DNA from: Comamonas sp.
GTDB taxonomy: Bacteria; Pseudomonadota; Gammaproteobacteria; Burkholderiales; Burkholderiaceae_C
Assembly (NCBI GenBank): GCA_031277805.1
Contig: JAITLR010000009.1
Location: forward strand, 248,001 to 312,000
Length of the DNA stretch: 64,000 bases
Reading direction: 5' to 3'
Every line of letters begins with the position of its first letter. Position 1 is the stretch's first letter. Shown piece by piece: positions 8,367-18,205 of this stretch. Position numbers and translations under genes: made by a program. The notes under the pieces were generated by a model. The model was not told the origin of the DNA, ran no database searches, and was given only the letters and a program-made list of their open reading frames with translations.

Positions 8367-10661
8367 ATGAAATTCTTCACCAAAGACAATCAAGCCCAGC
8401 TCACCCGTCGCCAGTTGCTCAAGGCCGGCGGCATGCTGATGGTCGGCTCCGTGGCAGGCAGCCATCTACTGATGGCCCAGACCGCACCCGAGGCAGTTGC
8501 CAAGGGCCCGTTCACCATTCCTTCGGCCAAGCTGGTGGACAGCTTCATCGCCATTGGTGCCGACGGCTCCGTCACGGCCTACAACGGCCACGTGGACCTG
8601 GGCACGGGCGTGCGCACGGCTCTGGGCCAGCTGGTGGCCGACGAGCTGTATGTGGACTTTGCCGCCGTGACCATGGTGCTGGGCCACACCGCCCGCACCC
8701 CGGATCTGGGCCCCACCATTGCCAGCAACACCATCCAGGTGTCGTCCCTGCCCATGCGCCATGCCGCAGCGCAGGTGCGCCAGTTGCTGATCAAGCTGGC
8801 CAGCGAAAAATCCGGTGTTCCCGCTGACCGCATCAGCACCCAGAAAGGCTTTGTCATCGCCGGCGGCAAGCGCTACGGCTATGGCGAACTGGTTCAGGGC
8901 CAGGATCTGCAGATCGAGGTCGACGACAAGATCGAGCTGCGCAAGTCGGGCTTCGAGTACATCGGCAAATCGGTGCAGCGCGTGGACATTCCCAACAAGG
9001 TGCTGGGCGCGCTGACCTATATCCATGACCTGCGCGTGCCCGGCATGCTGCATGGCCGTGTGATCCGTCCTCCCTACACCGGCGCCGATGCCACGGCTCC
9101 CCTGGGCTCCAGCCTGGTGTCGGTGGACGAGAAGTCCATTGCCCATCTGCCCGGCATCGTCAAGGTCGTGGTCAAGGGCGACTTCGTGGGCGTGGTGGCC
9201 GAGCGTGAAGAGCAGGCCATTGCTGCCATGCGCCAGCTCAAGGTCACCTGGAAGGAATGGAACGGCCTGCCCGATATGTCGCTGAGCGGCCTGCACCAGA
9301 CCCTGGTGGACCATGCCAAGACCGACCGCGTGCTGCAGGAAGACGAGGGTGCGCTGCAGGCCATCGAGCAGGTCAAGACTGCGCTGACCCGCGACTATGT
9401 CTGGCCCTATCACGCTCACGGCTCCATCGGCCCGTCCTGCGCGATTGCCGAAGTGGGTGACGGCCAGATCCAGGTCTGGACCGGCTCGCAAAACCCTCAC
9501 GACGTGTGCAAGGACATTGCCAAGCTCATGGACGTGAATGCCGACAACATCAACGTCACCCGCCTCGAGGCCTCGGGCTGCTATGGCCGCAACTGCGCGG
9601 ACGACGTTTGCTCGGACGCCGTGCTGATGTCTGCCGCCGTGGGCAAGCCCGTGCGTGTGCAGCTGATGCGCGAGCAGGAAGCAGGCTGGGAGCCCAAGGG
9701 CACGGGCCAGCTGATTCGCGTGCGCGGCGGCCTGGACGAGCAAAACAATGTGGCCGCCTACGAGCTGCGCACCTGCTACCCCTCGAACAACGCCACGGCG
9801 CTGGCCCTGATCCTGACGGGCAAGGTGTCCGCCAAGATCGAGGCCCAGCAAATGGGCGACCGCACGGCCATCCCGCAGTACGAGTATCCCAAGATGCGCG
9901 TGATCTCCCAGGACGCCGTGCCCATCGTGCGCGCCTCGTGGATGCGCGGCGTATCGGCCCTGCCCAATGTGTTCGCTCATGAGTCCTGGATCGACGAATG
10001 CGCCTACCTGGCCAAGGCCGACCCCATCGAGTACCGCCTGCGCTACCTCAAGGACCCGCGTGCCGTGGCACTGATTGCCGAAGCCAGGAAGCAGTGCAAC
10101 TGGCAGGAAGGCCCGGCGCGCCGCAATGCGGCTGCCGACGATCAGCGTCTGGTCAAGGGTCGCGGCTTTGCCTATGCCCGCTACTTCCACAGCAAGTTCC
10201 CCGGCTATGGCGCGGCCTGGGCGACCTGGGTGGTCGATGTGACCGTGGACCGCGAAACCGGCGAAGTCAAGGTCGACAAGGTCTTTGTCGCCCAGGACAC
10301 CGGCGCCATGGTCAACCCCGCTGGCGTGCGTCACCAGGTGCACGGCAACGTGGTGCAGTCCACCAGCCGCGTGCTCAAGGAATTCGTCACTTTCGACAAG
10401 AGCGGCGTCACCTCCGTGGAATGGGGCGGCTACCCCATCCTGCGCTTTGACGAGCTGCCCGAAATCGACTCGCTGCTGGTCGAGCGCCCCAACGAGGCGC
10501 CCATGGGCGCCGGCGAATCGGCTTCCGTGCCCAGCGCTGCCGCCGTGGCCAATGCCATCTTTGACGCCACCGGCGTGCGCCTGCTGGAAGTGCCGTTCAC
10601 GCCCAGCCGCGTGCTGGCCGCGATCAAGGCGGTCAAGTCCGGCCAAGCCGCATCCAAGTGA
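8367..10661 (+). CDS. Molybdopterin-binding large subunit, Tat-exported
   Basis: The product is 764 aa from the ATG at 8367, directly after the small-subunit stop; a frame extension further upstream overlaps that gene and is rejected. A twin-arginine signal is clear: TRRQLLKAGG followed by a hydrophobic segment. The body matches the aldehyde-oxidase/xanthine-dehydrogenase Mo-binding architecture seen in isoquinoline 1-oxidoreductase and nicotinate dehydrogenase B: GHVDLGTGVRTALGQ near the N-terminus and a C-terminal GAGESASVPSAAAVANA with the catalytic-type Glu (GAGE). It would hydroxylate an N-heterocycle or oxidise an aldehyde. The substrate cannot be read from sequence; nicotinate is one possibility because Comamonas has such enzymes. 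Confidence 0.88.
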   Translation: MKFFTKDNQAQLTRRQLLKAGGMLMVGSVAGSHLLMAQTAPEAVAKGPFTIPSAKLVDSFIAIGADGSVTAYNGHVDLGTGVRTALGQLVADELYVDFAAVTMVLGHTARTPDLGPTIASNTIQVSSLPMRHAAAQVRQLLIKLASEKSGVPADRISTQKGFVIAGGKRYGYGELVQGQDLQIEVDDKIELRKSGFEYIGKSVQRVDIPNKVLGALTYIHDLRVPGMLHGRVIRPPYTGADATAPLGSSLVSVDEKSIAHLPGIVKVVVKGDFVGVVAEREEQAIAAMRQLKVTWKEWNGLPDMSLSGLHQTLVDHAKTDRVLQEDEGALQAIEQVKTALTRDYVWPYHAHGSIGPSCAIAEVGDGQIQVWTGSQNPHDVCKDIAKLMDVNADNINVTRLEASGCYGRNCADDVCSDAVLMSAAVGKPVRVQLMREQEAGWEPKGTGQLIRVRGGLDEQNNVAAYELRTCYPSNNATALALILTGKVSAKIEAQQMGDRTAIPQYEYPKMRVISQDAVPIVRASWMRGVSALPNVFAHESWIDECAYLAKADPIEYRLRYLKDPRAVALIAEARKQCNWQEGPARRNAAADDQRLVKGRGFAYARYFHSKFPGYGAAWATWVVDVTVDRETGEVKVDKVFVAQDTGAMVNPAGVRHQVHGNVVQSTSRVLKEFVTFDKSGVTSVEWGGYPILRFDELPEIDSLLVERPNEAPMGAGESASVPSAAAVANAIFDATGVRLLEVPFTPSRVLAAIKAVKSGQAASK

Positions 10662-10684
10662 CCCACAGAACAGAGACGATCAAG

Positions 10685-11983
10685 ATGAAAGCATTCAAGA
10701 AAATCGTGCTGGGTGGCGCCGCACTCGTGGTGGTTCTGGCCGCTGCCGGCCTGGCCCTCACGCATCAAGGTGAAATTGCACCGCAAGCCAGCATTCCCAC
10801 GGCCGAGTTCTCGCCACAGCAAATTGCCAAGGGCAAGCTGCTGGCTGCCATGGGCGACTGCGCCGTCTGCCACACGGCTGCCAACGGCAAGACCAATGCG
10901 GGCGGCTTGGCCATGCCCAGCCCCTTCGGCACCATCTACACCAGCAACATCACGCCCGATGCCAAAACAGGTATCGGCGGCTGGAGCTTCGAAGCCTTCG
11001 AGCGCGCCATGCGCCACGGCGTGGACCGCGAAGGCCAGTACCTGTACCCTGCCTTCCCCTACACGGCCTTCAGCCGCGTGACGGATGAGGACATGAAGTC
11101 CTTGTACGCCTTTCTGATGAGCGAGCCTGCCGTGGAGAACGAACCGCCGAAGACGGCGCTGAACTTCCCCTACAACGTGCGCCGCGGCATTGCAGCCTGG
11201 AACTGGCTCTACCTCAAGCCCGGCGTCGTCAAGGACGACGAACAGCAGGCTCCCGAATGGAATCGCGGCGCCTATCTGGTCGAAGGTCTGGGACACTGCA
11301 GTGCCTGCCACACACCGCGCAACGAACTGGCCGCTGAAAAAACGGGTGAGTTCCATCTGACCGGCGGCAGCGCTGAGGGCTGGGATGCACCCGCTCTGAC
11401 GGACAAGACGGCCTCGCCGCTGCCCTGGACCAAGCAGGATCTGGTCGACTATATGAAGACCGGCTTCTCGGCCCGTCACAGCGTGGCAGCCGGCCCCATG
11501 GCCCCTGTGGCCCACGGCCTGTCGCAGCAAAGCGATACCGACATCGACGCCATCGCCACCTATCTGATGAGCTACCGCAAGGCCGACGCCGCACCCGGAG
11601 ACGCCAAGGCACTGATCGCGGAAAAAACTGCCAAGCCCAAGCTGGCGCTGGACTCGGAAGGCTACCGCCTGTACCAGGGCGCCTGCATGGCCTGTCACAA
11701 GGCAGACCCCTCGGGCAGCACCTTCGGCGTGCGTCCCCAATTGGCCCTGAGCACCAGCTTGCATTCCGCATCGCCTGACAATGCCATCATGGCCGTGCTG
11801 GAGGGCGTACAAAAGCCTGCCCATGCGGAACTGGGTACCATGCCCGCCTTCCGCCACGCGCTCAGCGATGCTCAGATAGCCACCTTGCTCAACACCATGC
11901 GCGCCCAGTACGGTGTCGCCGAGTGGAGCGATCTGAAGAGCAAGGTCGGCAAGCTGCGCCAGCAAACCGCTGCAGCTCACTGA
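10685..11983 (+). CDS. Triheme cytochrome c subunit of the Mo hydroxylase
   Basis: The product is 432 aa. The start is set at 10685 (MKAFKK), where an uncleaved or cleavable signal anchor begins (VLGGAALVVVLAAAGLAL). Three CxxCH heme-binding motifs are spaced through the protein: CAVCH, CSACH and CMACH. This is the architecture of the membrane-bound cytochrome subunit of gluconate, alcohol and periplasmic Mo dehydrogenases. It takes electrons from the Fe-S subunit and passes them to ubiquinone or a terminal oxidase. It lies 23 bp after the Mo subunit and closes the operon, with a terminator-like hairpin 20 bp after its stop. Confidence 0.9.
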   Translation: MKAFKKIVLGGAALVVVLAAAGLALTHQGEIAPQASIPTAEFSPQQIAKGKLLAAMGDCAVCHTAANGKTNAGGLAMPSPFGTIYTSNITPDAKTGIGGWSFEAFERAMRHGVDREGQYLYPAFPYTAFSRVTDEDMKSLYAFLMSEPAVENEPPKTALNFPYNVRRGIAAWNWLYLKPGVVKDDEQQAPEWNRGAYLVEGLGHCSACHTPRNELAAEKTGEFHLTGGSAEGWDAPALTDKTASPLPWTKQDLVDYMKTGFSARHSVAAGPMAPVAHGLSQQSDTDIDAIATYLMSYRKADAAPGDAKALIAEKTAKPKLALDSEGYRLYQGACMACHKADPSGSTFGVRPQLALSTSLHSASPDNAIMAVLEGVQKPAHAELGTMPAFRHALSDAQIATLLNTMRAQYGVAEWSDLKSKVGKLRQQTAAAH

Positions 11984-12003
11984 TCTCGCCCGGCGACCGA
12001 AAC

Positions 12004-12045
12004 GGCCTTTCTGCTGCCTTCACAGGCACTGGAAAGGCCTTTTTC
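12004..12045 (+). terminator. Terminator after the Mo hydroxylase operon
   Basis: GGCCTTTC (12004-12011) pairs with GAAAGGCC (12032-12039), followed by a run of Ts. It separates the catalytic genes from the xdhC-like gene, which may have its own promoter or use readthrough. Confidence 0.65.
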
Positions 12046-12145
12046 ATGCATCTATCTGGCTTGGCATCTAGGGTTCATACATCTGGCTGCCTCGCCCGCC
12101 TGACGCCACACTGCGAACAGGCTTGTCAATCTAAGAAAGCGATCA

Positions 12146-13228
12146 ATGGACAACATCGACGTCATGGTGCTCAAAGCCTTGCATGACTGGCGCAGCGCCG
12201 GCCAGCGCGCCTTGCTGGCCACCGTGGTGCGCACCTGGGGCTCATCCCCTCGTCCGGTAGGCTCGATGATGGCTCTGCGCGAGGACGGACGCGCCATTGG
12301 CTCGGTATCGGGCGGCTGCATCGAGGACGACTTGATCGCTCGCCACACCAAGGCCCTGAACCACAATCTGGGCATTCCGGACGGCCCGCCGCAGCTGGTG
12401 CGCTATGGCGTGAGCGCCGACGAAGCCCACCGCTTCGGCCTGCCCTGCGGCGGCACGCTGGAGCTGCTGCTGGAATTCAACCCCGATGCGGCCAGCCTGC
12501 AGCAACTGGTGACCGAGCTTGAAGCAGGATCACTGGTGAAACGCAGCGTCGACTGCAGCAGCGGCGAAGTCAGCCTGCAGACGGCCGAGTACCCCGATGT
12601 GCTGGAGTTTGACGGCCAGCAACTCGTCAACCACCTCGGCCCCGGCTACCGCATGCTGCTGATCGGCGCGGGTGCCCTGGCCGAATACCTGGCCACCATG
12701 GCCTTGTTCAACGGCTTCACGGTCACCGTCTGCGACCCGCGCGAGGAATACATGGGCAGTTGGTCCGTGGCCCAGGTCAACACCGTCACCGACATGCCCG
12801 ACGATGCCGTCACGGCCTTCAGGCCCGATGCGCGCAGCTGCATCGTCGCCCTCACCCACGACCCCAAACTTGACGACCTGGCCTTGCTTGAAGCCTTGCA
12901 CAGCCCGGCCTTCTATGTGGGCGCCATCGGCTCGCGCCGCAACAACCACGCGCGCCGCGATCGCATGATCGAGCACTTTGATGAAACCGCGGAATCGCTA
13001 ACCAAACTGCGTGGCCCGATTGGCTTATATATCGGCAGCAAGACCCCTGCCGAAATCGCCGTCAGCGTGATGGCCGAAATCCTGGCCGTCAAGAACGGCG
13101 TCGCCCTGCCTCAGGCCATGTCGGTAGAAACAGCCAAGCAGGAGCACGACATCACCATGAACGACAGCAGCCTGCAATGCGCACTGCCGCAGATCCTGGG
13201 CCCCAAGGCGGCAGCCAAGCAGCACTGA
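12146..13228 (+). CDS. XdhC/CoxI-family molybdenum cofactor maturation protein
   Basis: The product is 360 aa. The N-terminal XdhC/CoxI domain shows LATVVRTWGSSPRPVGSMM and SVSGGCIEDDL, the usual signature. The C-terminal half is the XdhC Rossmann domain (LLIGAGALAEYLATMA and the ending GAIGSRRNN...R). In Rhodobacter, XdhC binds Moco, protects its sulfurated form and hands it to xanthine dehydrogenase. Here it most likely serves the hydroxylase encoded just upstream, although that enzyme class often carries a cytosine-dinucleotide cofactor. The final ~35 residues look like a poorly conserved tail. Confidence 0.85.
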   Translation: MDNIDVMVLKALHDWRSAGQRALLATVVRTWGSSPRPVGSMMALREDGRAIGSVSGGCIEDDLIARHTKALNHNLGIPDGPPQLVRYGVSADEAHRFGLPCGGTLELLLEFNPDAASLQQLVTELEAGSLVKRSVDCSSGEVSLQTAEYPDVLEFDGQQLVNHLGPGYRMLLIGAGALAEYLATMALFNGFTVTVCDPREEYMGSWSVAQVNTVTDMPDDAVTAFRPDARSCIVALTHDPKLDDLALLEALHSPAFYVGAIGSRRNNHARRDRMIEHFDETAESLTKLRGPIGLYIGSKTPAEIAVSVMAEILAVKNGVALPQAMSVETAKQEHDITMNDSSLQCALPQILGPKAAAKQH

Positions 13229-13417
13229 GTCATGCAACGACCTGTTCACACGTGTCAATGGCAAAGCTCCAAGGGCTTGAGGCATCATTTTGTGCAGGAC
13301 TGTTGCGCTCAATTCAAATGTTTCAATATGTGTCAATGCGGCGGCCACATGTCACAATGAAACAGAATCCTTAGACATAGGCCTTGTCCACGCCCAGTGC
13401 GTGCCATAACCCTGACA

Positions 13418-16400
13418 ATGACAGCCCCTCCTTCCCATCGCGCACGAGCACAGTGGCTGCCCGGTATGGCGGTGGCTGTGTTGGGGCTGGCCCTGACCTT
13501 CTGGCTTGCCCATCTGCAGCAGAAATCCAGCGCGGCACTGGCGCAACTTCGCTTTACCGAAGAGGTGCGCTCCTCCACCAATGCCATCGCCCAGCGCCTC
13601 AACGCCTATACGGAAGTTGTCAACGGCCTGCGAGACCTCTTCCTGCTCAAGCCCGATCTGAGTCGCCAGGAATTCGACCGCATCGTGGCCGAGCGCAATC
13701 TCCAGCGCCACTATCCCGGGATCAAGAACCTGTCGTTCGCACGCTGGGTTCCACTGGAACAGCTCAGCGCATTCGAATCCCAGCGGCGCACCCAGGCTCC
13801 TGCGCGCGAGCCCTTCCACCCCTTTCATCCGGCGACCTGGCATTCCGACTATCACATCAATGAATATGTGTGGCCCATGGAAGGCAACGAAGGCGTTCCA
13901 GGCCTGGACATCTCTTCGCAGCCCGCCAACCTGGAAGCCCAACTGGTCGCGCGCGGTACCGGCCGCACCGCCCTGTCGGCCCCCTTCCCTCTGATCCAGG
14001 AAAGCGATCTGCCTGTCGGCATTGTTCTGAGGGCACCCATCTTCAGGAGCAATAGCGGCGCGAATCTGGCAGAGGATTTCATCGGCACGGCCGCCGTCAG
14101 CATTCGGATTGCCAACATGATTCGCGCCGTGCGCGCCAATGGGTTTCTCAGCAATATCGAGATCCGCATCGACGACATGGGTCCCATAGGCCATCCGCTT
14201 GCCAAGCCCCAAAGACTGTTCGAGCCTCCTAGCTGGCCTGCAGAAGCAGAAACGCAGCAGTTGCAGGAAATCCAGTTGCATGGGCGGCGCTGGCAGCTGA
14301 TGTTCAAGCCCGTCGAAGTGGCACTGTCCACGACGGAAAAATTTGCACCCCACTGGATCCTGGGCGTGGGCACCGCGATTTCGCTGCTACTGGCCACACT
14401 CGTCACACTGCTGGTGCGCTTGCGCATGCAAGCTCTGCAAGAAGTGGAAATCTCCAACGAAGCCTTGCTGCAAAGCGAGCGCAGCCTGCGCGCCATCTTC
14501 AACCAGGCAGCTGTCGGCGTAGCCCAGATACAGATGGCCACGGGACGGGTGGTGCGCATGAACCAGCACTACAGCAGCATTCTCGGCTACTCGCTGGACG
14601 AGCTTTACGACATGAGCTTTACGGACCTCTCCCATGTCGAAGGTCTGGCCAGGGACCTGGAACAGCTGGAAAAGCTCAAGTCGGGGCAAATCCGGGAGTA
14701 CCAGCTTGAAAAATGTCTGCGTCGCAAGGACGGACGAGAGATCTGGATCGACCTTACCGTTTCCTCAATGGGCGACAAGGACGAGGAGGGCCTGCACTAC
14801 ATTGCCGTGGTTCAGGACATCACGGCACGCCGACTTCTGGAGAACTCCCTGCGCGACAGCGAGCGCTATCTGCGCAACATCCTGCGTCACCTGCCCGTGG
14901 GGATCAGCATCGTGCGCGAGGACGGCCACTTCACTTTCAGCAATGACTGCAATGTCCAGATCTGTGGCTACAGCATCGAGGAAATGCCGAACATCGAAGC
15001 CTGGTGGAGCCAGGTCCATCCCGATCCCCTGATGCGTGAAAACGCTCACAGAAGCTGGTTGACAGACTATACGCAGGCCCGCCAGAACCGCAGCCACCTT
15101 CCTGCGCGTGAATACGAGATCCGCTGCAAAAACGGTCATATGCGACCGGTGGAGATTTCCGCCATCGCGCTGGATGAAGACTATCTCTTCACCATGGTGG
15201 ATCTGAGCCAGCGCAAGGCAGCAGAAGACAAGATCCGGCACCTGGCCTACTACGATTCGCTGACACAGCTACCCAACCGCCGCATGCTGCGCGACCACCT
15301 TCATGAGGTGCTCAAGGTCCATTCGCGCCAGCACCGATACGGCGCCCTGCTGCTGCTGGACCTCGACAATTTCAAGACGCTCAACGACACACGCGGTCAT
15401 GACCAGGGCGATGCGCTGCTGTGCGAAGTGGCCAAGCGACTGCGCCAAGGCGTTGCAGGCAGCCACATGGTCGCACGTCTGGGTGGCGATGAATTCGTGG
15501 TGGTACTCGAAAGTCTGGCCGACGACGCCGAGCAGGCACAGGCGCAGGCCCGGGAAACAGGCTTGCGCATCCTGGCGATGCTGCGCGACCCATACCTGCT
15601 CGAAGGAGAGGCCTTCCATTTCACGGCCAGCATAGGCGTGACGATTTTTGCCAACGCTCACGAGCAGATCTCCGACCTGCTCAAGCGGGCCGACCTGGCC
15701 ATGTACCAGGCCAAGGCCACGGGCCGCAATGCGCTGGAGCTCTATGACCCACAGTTGCAGGCCGTGGTGCGGGCCCGGGCCAAGCTTGCATCGGACATCC
15801 GCGCCGGCCTGGCCAACGGTCAGTTCGAGCTGTTCTACCAGCCCCAGGTGGAAGGCCGAAACGTCCGTGGCTGCGAGGCGCTGCTGCGCTGGCGCCACCC
15901 TTGCGACGGCTATATCTCGCCCGCAGTCTTCATCCCGCTGGCCGAGGAAACCGGGCTGATTCTCCCACTGGGAGAATGGGTGCTGCAGGCAGCCTGCAGG
16001 CAACTGGCCAGCTGGGCTCTGCAACCCCGGTTGGCCCATCTCACACTGGCCGTCAATGTCAGTCCACGCCAGTTCCGCCAGGCTGGCTTTGTCGCGCAGG
16101 TACTTTCCGCGCTGGCAAGCTCCGGAGCACAGCCGCATCAGCTCAAGCTCGAACTCACGGAAGGACTGCTGCTGGATAACGTCGAGGACACCATAGCGAA
16201 AATGGAAGAGCTCAAGGCCCATGGCGTCGGCTTTGCGCTGGATGATTTCGGCACCGGCTACTCCTCGCTGTCCTATCTCAAGCGCCTGCCGCTGGACCAG
16301 CTCAAGATTGACCAGAGCTTTGTACGTGACGTGCTCACCGATTCCAACGATGCGGCCATCGTCCGCACCATCGTCGCACTGGGCACCAGTCTGGGCCTGC

Positions 16401-16588
16401 AAGTGATTGCGGAAGGCGTGGAGACCGAAGAGCAGCGGCAATTCCTGCTCGCCCACAACTGCCAGGCCTGGCAAGGTTATCTGCTGAGCCCACCCGTCTC
16501 GGCCGAGCGTTTCGCTGCCTTGCCACTGACCTATGCCGTGCCGACGGCTTGCGCTCTTGCGGAGCAAGATACCGACCGCACATCATGA
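13418..16588 (+). CDS. CHASE-PAS-PAS-GGDEF-EAL cyclic-di-GMP turnover protein
   Basis: The product is 1056 aa from the ATG at 13418; a GTG at 13397 is also in frame. Order of parts: N-terminal membrane helix; periplasmic CHASE sensor domain (about residues 45-270, with RSSTNAIAQRLNAYTEVV); second helix near 310-335; two PAS domains (about 350-470 and 480-600); GGDEF; EAL. The GGDEF motif is intact (GGDEF at 689-693). The EAL domain keeps its metal and base residues: EAL at 820-822, ELTEG, DDFGTGYSSL and IAEGVET. Both synthase and phosphodiesterase could be active. It is a single transcription unit, and the ligand of the CHASE domain is unknown. Confidence 0.9.
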   Translation: MTAPPSHRARAQWLPGMAVAVLGLALTFWLAHLQQKSSAALAQLRFTEEVRSSTNAIAQRLNAYTEVVNGLRDLFLLKPDLSRQEFDRIVAERNLQRHYPGIKNLSFARWVPLEQLSAFESQRRTQAPAREPFHPFHPATWHSDYHINEYVWPMEGNEGVPGLDISSQPANLEAQLVARGTGRTALSAPFPLIQESDLPVGIVLRAPIFRSNSGANLAEDFIGTAAVSIRIANMIRAVRANGFLSNIEIRIDDMGPIGHPLAKPQRLFEPPSWPAEAETQQLQEIQLHGRRWQLMFKPVEVALSTTEKFAPHWILGVGTAISLLLATLVTLLVRLRMQALQEVEISNEALLQSERSLRAIFNQAAVGVAQIQMATGRVVRMNQHYSSILGYSLDELYDMSFTDLSHVEGLARDLEQLEKLKSGQIREYQLEKCLRRKDGREIWIDLTVSSMGDKDEEGLHYIAVVQDITARRLLENSLRDSERYLRNILRHLPVGISIVREDGHFTFSNDCNVQICGYSIEEMPNIEAWWSQVHPDPLMRENAHRSWLTDYTQARQNRSHLPAREYEIRCKNGHMRPVEISAIALDEDYLFTMVDLSQRKAAEDKIRHLAYYDSLTQLPNRRMLRDHLHEVLKVHSRQHRYGALLLLDLDNFKTLNDTRGHDQGDALLCEVAKRLRQGVAGSHMVARLGGDEFVVVLESLADDAEQAQAQARETGLRILAMLRDPYLLEGEAFHFTASIGVTIFANAHEQISDLLKRADLAMYQAKATGRNALELYDPQLQAVVRARAKLASDIRAGLANGQFELFYQPQVEGRNVRGCEALLRWRHPCDGYISPAVFIPLAEETGLILPLGEWVLQAACRQLASWALQPRLAHLTLAVNVSPRQFRQAGFVAQVLSALASSGAQPHQLKLELTEGLLLDNVEDTIAKMEELKAHGVGFALDDFGTGYSSLSYLKRLPLDQLKIDQSFVRDVLTDSNDAAIVRTIVALGTSLGLQVIAEGVETEEQRQFLLAHNCQAWQGYLLSPPVSAERFAALPLTYAVPTACALAEQDTDRTS

Positions 16589-16681
16589 AACACCCGGTTG
16601 CATAACCATAGCAACAAACTTCGCCTGGATGACGCTGTCAGCGATCCGGGATGAAATTGTCGGCGTACCATCGCCGACTGC

Positions 16682-17674
16682 ATGACGACCGCCAAGAAAA
16701 AGAAAACACCTGCGCGCAAGCGCGGCACTGCCTCCAAGGCTGCTGCCTACAGCCTCTCCCGCATCAAGCGCTTCGCCCTGTCCGCGGGCGCGGCGGCGCT
16801 GGCCAGCTTTCAGATCGCCAGCTGCAGTTTCAACCCGACCTGGTCCGGTGAAAAACTGCTCAACCAGGCCATGGCCGCGCTGGACATGCCTGCGCTCGAC
16901 GCCTTTCGCAAAAATGGCTGGCCAGGTCTTGCAGGCCCCCATGCCCATTCCAACCCCGTCGGGGGTACGGTCAGCCGCGCCGATGTCACGGCCACCAGTC
17001 AGCCGCTGCATTTTTCCAGCTGCCCACAGTTCTTTCCGGGCGGCAAGGCACCTTCACTGCAGTTGCAAACCCAGGAGCGGGAACTGTGCTTCAGCGGCTT
17101 TGCCGTGCTGCACAACGGCAGCACCAAAACCCCGGTCTTTGTGGCCGAGCGCCTGAACCGCCAGGCGCTGCAGCAGGCCCAGGGTCTGCAGCGCACCGAC
17201 AAGTTCTATGCCGATGCCCGCCTGCCCCGCGCCGAGCGCTCGGAACTCGATGACTACAAACGCTCCGGCTTCTCGCGCGGTCACATGGCACCAGCGGCCG
17301 ATATGAGCACGCCAGAGGCCATGGCCCAGAGCTTCAGCCTCGCCAATATGGTGCCGCAGAACCAGGTGCATAACGCCGGTGCCTGGAGCCAGGTGGAACA
17401 GGCCACGCGCAAATATGCGCTGCGCGCCCAGGGCGATGTCTATGTGTTCACCGGCCCGGTGTTTGCCAAAAATGCATCCACCATTGGTACGGGCAAGGTG
17501 GCAGTGCCCGACTACATCTTCAAGCTGGTCTATGACGCCAGCACGCACAAGAGCTGGGTGTACTGGCAGGCCAATAGCGCCGATACCCGCATGGGCCCAC
17601 CCATCAGCTACGAGGAATTCACCCGCCGTACCGGCATGCCATTGCTGTCGGCCGTGAATCTTCCACGCGCATAA
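16682..17674 (+). CDS. Exported DNA/RNA non-specific endonuclease
   Basis: The product is 330 aa. After a Lys/Arg-rich start of about 30 residues comes a hydrophobic segment ending in QIASC, a possible lipobox with Cys48, so it may be a lipoprotein or secreted protein. The nuclease core of the beta-beta-alpha metal family follows: FSRGHMAPAADM with catalytic His201, and the metal-ligand region MVPQNQVHNAGAW. The canonical DRGH is SRGH here. Such enzymes use Mg2+ and degrade DNA and RNA outside the cytoplasm. I see no cognate inhibitor gene beside it. Confidence 0.85.
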   Translation: MTTAKKKKTPARKRGTASKAAAYSLSRIKRFALSAGAAALASFQIASCSFNPTWSGEKLLNQAMAALDMPALDAFRKNGWPGLAGPHAHSNPVGGTVSRADVTATSQPLHFSSCPQFFPGGKAPSLQLQTQERELCFSGFAVLHNGSTKTPVFVAERLNRQALQQAQGLQRTDKFYADARLPRAERSELDDYKRSGFSRGHMAPAADMSTPEAMAQSFSLANMVPQNQVHNAGAWSQVEQATRKYALRAQGDVYVFTGPVFAKNASTIGTGKVAVPDYIFKLVYDASTHKSWVYWQANSADTRMGPPISYEEFTRRTGMPLLSAVNLPRA

Positions 17675-17678
17675 AAAG

Positions 17679-17758
17679 TGAGCAGCTAGCGCAGATCAAC
17701 CAATGAATCCAGCATGAATGAATTCGAGATTCTTTGATTGGCCAGCGCCAGCAGCTCA
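17679..17758. repeat. Dispersed palindromic element, family B copy 1
   Basis: Arms 17679-17709 and 17728-17758 form a long imperfect hairpin with the family core TGAGCAGCTAGCGC / GGCGCTGCTGCTCA-like ends. It lies between the convergent 3' ends of the nuclease and dsrE-like genes and may double as a bidirectional terminator. Confidence 0.65.
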
Positions 17759-17796
17759 TTTATCAAGAGCATTCATCACTCGCCCAGTGACCTTCC

Positions 17797-18153
17797 CTAG
17801 AACGTAATGACCTTGTCGGCCGCCAGCGTCCAATCGGCCAGCTCGGGCAGAGTACCGATTTCCACGCCTGCAATCAGCGTCAGTTCGGCCAGGCCCCGCG
17901 CCAGCGCGCAGGTGCGGCACAGCTTCAGCGTCACGCCTTCGGCCACCAGATGCTCGACCATGGTCTGCAGGCCGCTGCCCGCACCATCGTGCTGATGAGG
18001 CAGGCCGACCACGGTGGCATCGGACATCAAGAACACCTTCACCTCAGGCTTGGCGTCATGCCCGCGCAAGGCCGTGGCCACGCGCAAGGCCGACAGGCAA
18101 CGCTCGCTGCCATAAGGCGCGGCATGAACGATCAGAACGATTTTTTGGGACAT
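17797..18153 (-). CDS. DsrE-family protein
   Basis: The product is 118 aa from the ATG at 18153, which has AAGGAA upstream; a longer frame to 18219 lacks a ribosome site. The fold-typical start (KIVLIVHAAPYGSERCLSALRVATAL) and Cys residues in LKLCRTCALARG fit the DsrE/DsrF-like family. These small proteins bind or relay sulfane sulfur. It follows a TusA-family gene and a YedE-type transporter gene on the same strand, so a role in persulfide handling is likely. The repeat-filled 145-bp gap before it may weaken cotranscription. Confidence 0.8.
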   Translation of the reverse strand: MSQKIVLIVHAAPYGSERCLSALRVATALRGHDAKPEVKVFLMSDATVVGLPHQHDGAGSGLQTMVEHLVAEGVTLKLCRTCALARGLAELTLIAGVEIGTLPELADWTLAADKVITF

Positions 18154-18205
18154 CAAAAATTCCTTAGCAAATAGTGCAACGCCCAAAACTGGCGCCCCCA
18201 ACAAG

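Noticed and set aside
8466-10646. A 726-codon open frame on the minus strand opposite the Mo subunit
   Set aside because: It is rich in His, Gly and Gln without any motif, as expected from the antisense of GC-rich coding DNA. The plus strand has a Tat signal and conserved Mo-binding motifs.
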